Part shown: piece after piece, positions 57,552-64,000 of the stretch
How the letters are laid out: each line of letters starts with the position of its first letter
Position numbering within the stretch: the first letter of the stretch is position 1
Assembly (NCBI RefSeq): GCF_021725675.1
Contig: NZ_JAKJPO010000012.1
Location: forward strand, 1-64,000
Length of the DNA: 64,000 nt
Direction of reading: 5' to 3'
From: Marilutibacter chinensis
GTDB lineage: Bacteria; Pseudomonadota; Gammaproteobacteria; Xanthomonadales; Xanthomonadaceae
Position numbers and translations under genes: made by a program
The notes under the pieces: model-generated
Database searches by the model: none
What the model was told of the DNA's origin: nothing
Seen by the model: the letters and a program-made list of their open reading frames with translations, nothing else

Positions 57552-59078
57552 ATGGACCCTATCCTCATCGGCAAGGCCATCACCACCCCCGACGCACTCG
57601 CGGACAACCGCGGCCACGTGGTGCTGCAGCCGCGACTCGGCAATCGCCACGGCCTGATCGCCGGCGCGACCGGCACCGGCAAGTCGGTCACGCTGATGGT
57701 GATCGCCGAGGGTTTCTCGCGCATCGGCGTGCCGGTGTTCATGGCCGACGTGAAGGGCGACATCGCCGGACTCGCGGTGCCTGGCGCGATGAACGACAAA
57801 CTGCAGGAGCGGATCGACCGGATCGGCATCGACGGGTACACCAACGAAGGCTGTCCGACAGTGTTCTGGGACCTGTTCGGCCAGCTCGGGCATCCGGTCC
57901 GCACCACCGTCAGCGAGATGGGGCCGACCCTGCTCGCCCGGATCCTCGAACTCAACGACACCCAGTCGGGCGTGCTCGACATCGTGTTCCGGCTCGCCGA
58001 CGACCGCGGTCTGCTGCTGCTCGACCTGGAGGACCTGCGCGCACTGCTCAACCTGATCGCCGAGGAGCGCAAGGAGGTCTCGACCGCCTATGGCCTGGTC
58101 AGCGCACCGTCCATCGGCGCGATCCAGCGCGCCCTGCTGCGCCTGGAGGGCGAAGGCGCCGGGCTGTTCTTCGGTGAGCCGGCGCTCGACCTCGCCGATC
58201 TGATGCGGACCACCACCGACGGCCGTGGCATCGTCAACCTGCTCGCCGCCGACAAGCTGATCCTGAAGCCGCGGCTGTATTCGAGCTTCCTGCTGTGGCT
58301 GCTGTCGGAGCTGTTCGAGCAGTTGCCGGAGGTCGGCGACCTCGACAAGCCCAAGCTGGTGTTCGTCTTCGACGAGGCCCACCTGCTGTTCGACGACGCG
58401 CCGCCGGCGCTGCGCCAGCGGGTCGAACAGGTGGTCCGGATCATCCGTTCCAAGGGCGTGGGCGTGTACTTCTGCTCGCAGTTCCCCGATGACGTGCCCG
58501 ACGAGATGCTCGGCCAGCTCGGCAATCGCGTGCAGCACGCGCTCCGGGCCTACACTCCGCGCGACCAGAAGGCGGTCCGGACCGCGGCCGAAACCTTCGT
58601 CGCCAATCCCGCGCTGGACGTGGTCGAGACGATCTCCAGGCTCGGTACCGGCGAGGCGCTGGTCTCGACCCTGCAGGACAAGGGCATCCCGATGCCGGTC
58701 GAACACACCCTGATCTGTCCGCCGCGCTGCCGGATGGGCGCGATCACCGAGGCCGAGCGCGCCCGGGTCCGCGCCGGCAGCCCGGTGGGCGCCAAGTACG
58801 ACACGCCGGTCGACCGCGAATCGGCGGCCGAGATGCTCGCGGCCAAGGCCCAGGCCGCGGCCGAACAGGCGAAGGCGCCGCCGGCTCGCAGCCGCGCGGA
58901 CGACGACGCGGAGGAAGGCGGCTTCGGCCAGGCGGTCAAGGATGCGGTGTTCGGCACCAAGCGCCGACAGGGCATGGTCGAAACGATGGCCAAGCAGACG
59001 GCGCGGACCATCGGCAGCCGGATCGGCCAGCAGATCGTGCGCGGCCTGCTCGGCAGCCTGCTCGGCGGCAAGCGCTGA
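57552..59078 (+). CDS. HerA-like ATPase of the YjgR/DUF853 family
   Basis: FtsK/HerA-superfamily ATPase, 508 aa: Walker A GATGTGKSVTL (38-48), MADVKGDIAGLA, Walker B LVFVFDEAHLLFDD, an arginine-finger region GVGVYFCSQFPDDVP, and a C-terminal glycine/lysine tail. YjgR function is not established. No NurA nuclease partner is nearby, so a DNA end-processing role is not supported by context. Confidence 0.92.
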   Translation: MDPILIGKAITTPDALADNRGHVVLQPRLGNRHGLIAGATGTGKSVTLMVIAEGFSRIGVPVFMADVKGDIAGLAVPGAMNDKLQERIDRIGIDGYTNEGCPTVFWDLFGQLGHPVRTTVSEMGPTLLARILELNDTQSGVLDIVFRLADDRGLLLLDLEDLRALLNLIAEERKEVSTAYGLVSAPSIGAIQRALLRLEGEGAGLFFGEPALDLADLMRTTTDGRGIVNLLAADKLILKPRLYSSFLLWLLSELFEQLPEVGDLDKPKLVFVFDEAHLLFDDAPPALRQRVEQVVRIIRSKGVGVYFCSQFPDDVPDEMLGQLGNRVQHALRAYTPRDQKAVRTAAETFVANPALDVVETISRLGTGEALVSTLQDKGIPMPVEHTLICPPRCRMGAITEAERARVRAGSPVGAKYDTPVDRESAAEMLAAKAQAAAEQAKAPPARSRADDDAEEGGFGQAVKDAVFGTKRRQGMVETMAKQTARTIGSRIGQQIVRGLLGSLLGGKR

Positions 59079-59250
59079 GGACTGTTCGATGCCCCCGGAT
59101 CATCTGCGCAAAGCCGTGAAGGGATTCGACGCCACGCTTTCGACGGCGTTCAGCACGGCACTGCCACTTTCACGTCCCTGACGAGCCACTCCCGACGGCA
59201 TGCTCCAACGGCCTGCCCGAAACGCCCACCCGACCACAAGGAGTCCACGG

Positions 59251-59769
59251 ATGCGCCGCTTTTCTCTCGTCCTGATCGGCACGACCGCCGCCACGCTGCT
59301 GCTGGCTGCCTGCCAGAAACAACCCGAGCCGGCCACCGACGCCGCGACTGCACCCGCGCCTGCGGCGACTGCGGAGCCCGCCCCGGCGGCCGATACCGCA
59401 ACCATCGCCGCGATCGACACCAAGGCCCTGCCCGGCGAGTTCAGCGGTACCCTCCCCTGCGCGAGCTGTCCCGGCATCGACACGCGTCTGCAGCTCGCGC
59501 CCGACGGCACGTTCAAGCTCGACGAGCGCTACCAGGACCAGGCCGACGGCGATTTCAGCCTGAGCGGCACCTGGACCGTCGAGGGCGAACCCGCCGAAGG
59601 CGAGCGCCTGCGCCTGGATCCCGACAGCAAGAGCGACGACGACCGCGTGTACCGGCTGGTGTCGGTCGACGAACTGCGCCTGCTCGACACCGAAGGCAAG
59701 GACATCGAAAGCGCGCTGGACTACGGCCTCCGGCGCGCGCCTGCAGCCGACGCGCCCGTCGCGGAATAA
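59251..59769 (+). CDS. NlpE-like outer-membrane lipoprotein
   Basis: 172 aa from ATG 59251. Lipobox LLLAAC (Cys21), an Ala/Pro-rich linker, then an NlpE N-terminal-like beta domain with the CxxC motif LPCASCPGIDTRLQL, GTFKLDERYQ and GTWTVEGE. In E. coli NlpE senses lipoprotein or copper/redox stress for Cpx; only the first domain is present here. An upstream in-frame start is rejected because it would bury the signal sequence. Confidence 0.88.
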   Translation: MRRFSLVLIGTTAATLLLAACQKQPEPATDAATAPAPAATAEPAPAADTATIAAIDTKALPGEFSGTLPCASCPGIDTRLQLAPDGTFKLDERYQDQADGDFSLSGTWTVEGEPAEGERLRLDPDSKSDDDRVYRLVSVDELRLLDTEGKDIESALDYGLRRAPAADAPVAE

Positions 59770-59778
59770 CGCATCGCG

Positions 59779-60294
59779 ATGGGTCGCTGGCGTCCACCGC
59801 CCGAGCGCAGTACCGCGCTGATCACCCGCGAAGGCCACGACCGCCTCAAGGCCGAGCTGGACGAGCTGTGGCGCGTCCGTCGGCCCGAGGTCGTGCAGGC
59901 GCTGGCCGCCGCCGCGGCCGAGGGCGACCGGTCGGAAAATGCCGAGTACACCTACCGCAAGAAGCAACTGGGCGAGATCGACCGTCGCGTGCGCTACCTG
60001 AGCAAACGGCTGCCGTCGCTGAAGGTCGTCGACGCGGCACCGGGCGATCCGCAGGCCGTGTTCTTCGGTGCCCGGGTGGAGATAGAACACCTGGGCAACG
60101 GCGAATGCCGGAGCTACCGGATCGTCGGTCCCGACGAGACCGACGCCGGTCGCGGCTGGATCAGCATCGATTCGCCGTTGGCGCGGGCGATGCTGAAGAA
60201 GCGGCTCGACGACGAGTTCGACGCGCAACTGCCCGGTGGAGCGGCCCGTTACGCGATCGTCGCGATCGGATACGGCGAAGACGACCGCGGCTGA
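59779..60294 (+). CDS. greB: Transcription elongation factor GreB
   Basis: Rescues backtracked RNA polymerase by stimulating transcript cleavage. 171 aa: coiled coil [60 protein letters not shown] with the acidic tip (GDRSENAEY), and the FKBP-like domain ([36 protein letters not shown]). The [11 protein letters not shown] head is typical of GreB. Confidence 0.95.
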   Translation: MGRWRPPPERSTALITREGHDRLKAELDELWRVRRPEVVQALAAAAAEGDRSENAEYTYRKKQLGEIDRRVRYLSKRLPSLKVVDAAPGDPQAVFFGARVEIEHLGNGECRSYRIVGPDETDAGRGWISIDSPLARAMLKKRLDDEFDAQLPGGAARYAIVAIGYGEDDRG

Positions 60295-60334
60295 CGCTGT
60301 CGCTCATCCGGCGCGCCGGCCCCGTCGACGTGTG

Positions 60335-60883
60335 TCACCGCGCTCCGGTGGACGGATGCAACGGCGGCACGAATCGTTTCACACTCCACGCATAGGTCGC
60401 GCCCATCGCCGCGCCCGCGACCAGATGGATCAACGCGGTGACCCAGTGCCGCATCTCGACGAACCACGGGAACAGGTAGGTGAAGCCGTAGTAGTTCACC
60501 GCGTACAACAGCACACCGAACGCGGCGCCCAGCACGGTGTCGGTGAGCAGCGAGCGCCCCTTGGCGAAGAACGCGAACACCAGCGCGTACGCCAGCGACA
60601 GGATGAAGTGGACCACCAGCGCGGCGGCAACCGCCCCCGACTCGAACGTGTCCGGCGGCGGCAGTACCGCGTGTCCCATCGTGATCGCCGCGATCATCCG
60701 CATCGGCACCCAGCTGCTCAGCCCCATCAGCAACGGCGTCAGCAGCAGTTCCAGCGCCAGGAAGACGATGCCGGCGGCAATGCCGGCGAACACCACGGCC
60801 TGCATCGAGATGTGCGCGCCGGGTACGGTCAGGTGGAAATCGTGTGCGTGCTTGTGGGCATGGTCGGTGATGGTGCCAGGCAT
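60335..60883 (-). CDS. Four-helix membrane protein with His-rich N-terminus, unknown function
   Basis: 182 aa from ATG 60883, chosen because AGGAGGGG lies just upstream on the minus strand. The cytosolic N-terminus has five His in TDHAHKHAHDFH, then four hydrophobic helices with small loops (AVVFAGIAAGIVFLALELLL; AVAAALVVHFILSLAYALVFAFF; TVLGAAFGVLLYAVNYYGF; ALIHLVAGAAMGATYAW). Homologues are often annotated as transporters without proof. Convergent with greB. Confidence 0.8.
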   Translation of the reverse strand: MPGTITDHAHKHAHDFHLTVPGAHISMQAVVFAGIAAGIVFLALELLLTPLLMGLSSWVPMRMIAAITMGHAVLPPPDTFESGAVAAALVVHFILSLAYALVFAFFAKGRSLLTDTVLGAAFGVLLYAVNYYGFTYLFPWFVEMRHWVTALIHLVAGAAMGATYAWSVKRFVPPLHPSTGAR

Positions 60884-61156
60884 AGCCCCTCCTCGCGCAG
60901 CCCCAAGCATCCGGTCAGGCGCGGGTGCCAGGCCGTTCATAGCCGGCAGCTTGCGCTGCATGCATGCAAGCATATCTCCCGTTATCGCGCCGTCGAGGCC
61001 GGCGCGAGGTATCTTGCGTACGTTCAGGGCCTGCCTGTTCATGGTCCGGCCGCCGGGGGCGTCCCGGACGACCAGCCGGAGGCTCTCCGCTGACGGAGAG
61101 CATTCCGGCAGCCTTTTCCGACGCCGTACCATCCGTCAGTTGCCGTTGGAGCCGAT

Positions 61157-62392
61157 GTGGACGTGCCTCTCACCCTGCAGGGCCTGTTGACCGCGATCTC
61201 GATCGGCCTGCTGATCGGGGTGATCCGCGAACGCCATCACGCGCCCGACGACATCGCCGTCGCCGGCGTGCGCACCCACGCCCTGGCCGCGCTCGCCGCC
61301 GCGGTCGCCGCGACGATCGGGGCGCCGGTCCTCATCGTCCTGCTGCTGGCGATCGCCGCCTATGCCGTCGCCAGCTACCTGCACACGCGCGCGGCCGACC
61401 CGGGACTGACCGGCGAGGTCGCCCTGCTGGTCACGCCGCTGCTGGCCGCGCTGGCCCAGTATTCGCCGCCATGGGCGGCCGGGCTCGCGGTCGTCGCCGC
61501 GCTCCTGCTGTTCGCCAAGCAACCGCTGCAGCGCTTCGCACGCCGGCTGATCGCCGAACAGGAACTGCACGACGGGCTGCTGCTGGCCGCCGCGGCGCTG
61601 GTGGTGCTGCCGCTGCTGCCGGACACTCCGGTCGACCCCTGGGGCGTGCTGGTGCCGTCGGCGCTGTGGCGGATCGTGGTACTGGTGATGGGCGTCGGCA
61701 TGCTCGGCCACATCGCGCTGCGGCTGATCGACGCACGCTGGGGATTGCCGATCGCCGGTTTCTTCTCCGGGTTCGCCTCCTCGACCGCCGCCGTCGCCGG
61801 CTTCGGCCAGCGCTCGCGCCAGCACCCGTCGCATGCGGCTCCGGCCGCATCCGCGGCCCTGCTCGCCAACCTCGCCTCGTTGCTGCTGTTCGCCGGCATC
61901 GTCGGCACGGTCGCGCCGGGCCTGCTGCGAGCCAGTGCCTGGCCGCTGGCAGCGGCGGCGGCGGCGCTGGTGGCGACGGCGGCCTATGGCGTGTTCCGGC
62001 CGGGCGGTTCCGACGAACTGCCTCCAGCCCGGGGCGAGCGCGCGTTCCGGATCGGCCATGCGCTGCTGCTGGGGCTGCTGATCAGCGTCGTGCTGTTGCT
62101 GTCGGCGTGGTTGCGCAGCCTGTTCGGCGATGCCGGCGCGGTGGTCGCGGCCATGCTGGTCGCGCTGGCCGAGCAGCATGCCGCCGCGGCCAGCGTGGCC
62201 CAGCTCGCCCACGGCGGCGGGCTGACTCTCGAACATGCGCGCCTCGGTCTGGCCGGACTGCTGGTGTCGGCGGCGCTCGCCAAGAGCGTGCTGGCATTCG
62301 CCAGCGGCACCCGCGCCTACGCGCTGCAGGTGACCGGCGGCATGGCTGCGATGTCGATCGCCGCGGCGCTGCTGGCCTGGTTGTCGAATTGA
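61157..62392 (+). CDS. MgtC/SapB-DUF4010 family membrane protein
   Basis: 411 aa, about 12 hydrophobic helices. The N-terminus (LLTAISIGLLIGVIRERHH; GVRTHALAALAAAVAATIGAP) is MgtC/SapB-like, and the C-terminal half (FFSGFASSTAAVAGFGQRSRQHP; LAKSVLAFASGTRAYALQVTGGM) matches DUF4010. The GTG at 61157 is used because the neighbouring ATG is out of frame. Function unknown; some relatives affect magnesium homeostasis or virulence. Confidence 0.85.
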   Translation: MDVPLTLQGLLTAISIGLLIGVIRERHHAPDDIAVAGVRTHALAALAAAVAATIGAPVLIVLLLAIAAYAVASYLHTRAADPGLTGEVALLVTPLLAALAQYSPPWAAGLAVVAALLLFAKQPLQRFARRLIAEQELHDGLLLAAAALVVLPLLPDTPVDPWGVLVPSALWRIVVLVMGVGMLGHIALRLIDARWGLPIAGFFSGFASSTAAVAGFGQRSRQHPSHAAPAASAALLANLASLLLFAGIVGTVAPGLLRASAWPLAAAAAALVATAAYGVFRPGGSDELPPARGERAFRIGHALLLGLLISVVLLLSAWLRSLFGDAGAVVAAMLVALAEQHAAAASVAQLAHGGGLTLEHARLGLAGLLVSAALAKSVLAFASGTRAYALQVTGGMAAMSIAAALLAWLSN

Positions 62393-62440
62393 AAGCTGTC
62401 GGACTGAAAGTTGCCGGGTCGAAACCGAACGCGTGAACCC

Positions 62441-63829
62441 TCAGTCGTCGAACGCGACCTCGCCGTAGAGGTCATGCTCGTCGCTGCCCAGGATCTCGAC
62501 ATCGACGAACTCGCCCGGCTTCAGGCCGGCCTCGAAGCCGTTCTGGATCTGCACCAGACCGTCGATCTCGGGCGCATCGGCCATCGAGCGGGCGATCGCG
62601 AGCTCGCCGTCGATCGCGTCGACCAGACAGCGCTGGACGGTACCGACCTTGGCTTCCAGCCTCGCGGTGGAGATGTCAGCCTGCAGCTCCATGAAGCGCG
62701 CCAGCCGCTCCTGCTTGAGCTCCTCCGGCACAGGATCCGGCAGGCCGTTGGCGGCGGCACCCTCGACCGGCGAATAGGCGAACGCGCCGACGCGGTCGAG
62801 CTGCGCCTCTTCGAGGAAGTCCAGCAACTGCTCGAACTCGCCGTCGGTCTCGCCGGGGAAGCCGACGATGAAGGTGCTGCGGATCGTGATGTCCGGACAG
62901 ATCTCGCGCCAGCGCCGGATCCGCTCCAGGGTCCTGTCGACCGCACCGGGACGCTTCATCAACTTGAGGATGCGCGGATTGGCATGCTGGAACGGGATGT
63001 CCAGGTACGGCAGCAGCCTGCGCATGCCGTCCGGCCCCGTCTCGGCCATCAGGGGAATCACGTCGTCTACGTGCGGATATGGATATACGTAGTGCAGACG
63101 GGTCCAGATGCCCAGCTCCGACAGTCCCTCGCACAGCGCCTTCATCCGGGTCTGCCAGGCACGGCCACGCCATTCGCGCTCGGCGTAGCGCAGGTCGACG
63201 CCGTAGGCGGAGGTGTCCTGCGAGATCACCAGCAGCTCCCTGACCCCGCCCATCGCGAGCTTCTCGGCTTCGCGCAGGACTTGGTCGACGGGGCGCGAGA
63301 CGAGGTCGCCGCGCATCGACGGGATGATGCAGAAGCTGCAGCGGTGGTTGCAGCCTTCGGAAATCTTCAGATAAGCGTAGTGCTTCGGCGTCAGCTTGAT
63401 GCCGACGTCGGCCGCCTCGTCGGAGTGCCGCCGCGGCACCAGATCGACGAACGGATCGTGTTTCGGCGGCAGCGCGCTGTGCACCGCGCTCATCACGCTG
63501 GCATAGTCCTGGGGACCGCTGATCGAAAGCACGCCCGGGTGGGCCTCGCGGATCACCTCCTCGCGCTTGCCCAGGCAGCCGGTGACGATCACCTTGCCGT
63601 TCTCCGCCATCGCTTCGCCGATCGCGTCCAGCGACTCGGCCACCGCCGAGTCGATGAAGCCGCAGGTGTTCACCACCACCACGTCGGCATCGTCGTAGCT
63701 CGGCACCAGGTCGTATCCTTCGACCTTCAACTGGGTCAGGATGCGTTCTGAATCAACGAGGGCCTTCGGGCAGCCAAGGCTGACGAAACCCACCCTGGGG
63801 CTGGCGGACTTGGCGATGGGCTGGGTCAT
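62441..63829 (-). CDS. rimO: Ribosomal protein S12 methylthiotransferase RimO
   Basis: Radical-SAM enzyme that methylthiolates Asp of ribosomal protein uS12. 462 aa from ATG 63829: N-terminal UPF0004 domain with Cys20, Cys56 and Cys85 for one 4Fe-4S cluster, radical-SAM motif CNHRCSFC (Cys160, 164, 167), and a C-terminal TRAM domain ending [10 protein letters not shown]. Complete. Confidence 0.97.
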   Translation of the reverse strand: MTQPIAKSASPRVGFVSLGCPKALVDSERILTQLKVEGYDLVPSYDDADVVVVNTCGFIDSAVAESLDAIGEAMAENGKVIVTGCLGKREEVIREAHPGVLSISGPQDYASVMSAVHSALPPKHDPFVDLVPRRHSDEAADVGIKLTPKHYAYLKISEGCNHRCSFCIIPSMRGDLVSRPVDQVLREAEKLAMGGVRELLVISQDTSAYGVDLRYAEREWRGRAWQTRMKALCEGLSELGIWTRLHYVYPYPHVDDVIPLMAETGPDGMRRLLPYLDIPFQHANPRILKLMKRPGAVDRTLERIRRWREICPDITIRSTFIVGFPGETDGEFEQLLDFLEEAQLDRVGAFAYSPVEGAAANGLPDPVPEELKQERLARFMELQADISTARLEAKVGTVQRCLVDAIDGELAIARSMADAPEIDGLVQIQNGFEAGLKPGEFVDVEILGSDEHDLYGEVAFDD

Positions 63830-63891
63830 GCTGGTAACCGGGAGCGGAGGGGTCCCGCACGCCGGGCGCGTCGGCATGCGGCGGGGCGCGG

Positions 63892-63897
63892 ATTATA
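63892..63897 (-). promoter_or_regulatory. -10 box (TATAAT) upstream of rimO
   Basis: On the minus strand GCGCTATAATCCGC lies 62 nt before the rimO start. No recognisable -35 (GC-rich). The remaining bases to 64000 show no gene that can be assigned. Confidence 0.55.
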
Positions 63898-64000
63898 GCG
63901 CCGGGGCCCGCCTCCCCGGCGCCTTCCGGGTTCGCACGGCCGAGCCGGAAGATGCGGGGACCACGGAATCGCCGGTCGATCCGGAAGCGCCGCGCGTGAT

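Noticed and set aside
57531..58706. Minus-strand frame opposite the HerA-like ATPase
   Set aside because: Shadow frame; the plus strand has Walker A and B motifs and full family length.

Overview
The window is high-GC proteobacterial chromosome. Its gene content and order point to the Xanthomonadaceae (Lysobacter/Luteimonas/Xanthomonas type). The taxon markers are secG–tRNA-Leu(GAG)–nuoA-N–tRNA-fMet–rimP–nusA–infB–rbfA–truB–rpsO–pnp, and asd–fimV–truA–trpF–trpB–trpA–accD. The species cannot be fixed from the sequence alone. Most of the window is core genome on the minus strand. Plus-strand accessory genes are concentrated at the left end (about 0.2-11.9 kb), with short plus-strand groups at 38.9, 53.6-55.1, 57.5-60.3 and 61.2-62.4 kb.

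Left end, 187-6166 (+): a compact cluster that looks dedicated to peptidoglycan peptides. It holds an exported NlpC/P60 endopeptidase with SH3-like domains, an L-Ala-D/L-Glu-type dipeptide epimerase, a MurR/RpiR-type regulator with a SIS domain, an exported L,D-transpeptidase-fold protein and an APC-family amino-acid permease.

6582-11908 (+): the most interesting region. It encodes an HlyD-type membrane-fusion protein, an ABC exporter with an N-terminal C39 peptidase, two very small precursor peptides (53 and 58 aa), and an ATP-grasp ligase of the microviridin/graspetide type. I read this as a ribosomal peptide (graspetide, omega-ester/amide-linked) biosynthesis and export cluster. Both leaders carry an RP(F/L)AR motif, similar to the microviridin recognition helix, and then a double-glycine motif. 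Both cores share the pattern DxTHATGPNGDDPxDPG. A 9-bp GC hairpin separates the precursors from the ligase gene, and a 28/29-bp inverted repeat follows the cluster.

12.4-22 kb (-): transcription/translation block. tRNA-fMet, rimP, nusA, infB, rbfA, truB, rpsO and pnp are read right to left, with a hairpin-rich leader in front of rimP and clear intrinsic terminators after tRNA-fMet, rpsO and pnp. 22.1-37.1 kb (-): the complete 14-gene respiratory complex I operon, many genes overlapping by ATGA/GTGA. 37.2-42.9 kb: tRNA-Leu, secG, tpiA, a deoxyinosine glycosylase (+), an isopenicillin-N-synthase-like oxygenase, glmM and accD.

42.9-43.5 kb: a gene-free stretch with a REP-like palindrome and about 3.3 tandem copies of a 120-121 bp unit, each unit containing four short-loop hairpins. 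43.5-53.5 kb (-): trpA, trpB, trpF, truA, fimV, asd, a 2-hydroxyacid dehydrogenase, aroC and prmB. 53.6-64 kb: SCO-family protein and psd (+), a YhhN-type lysoplasmalogenase and a LysM lytic transglycosylase (-), a HerA-like ATPase, an NlpE-like lipoprotein and greB (+), a His-rich four-helix membrane protein (-), a DUF4010/MgtC-type membrane protein (+) and rimO (-).
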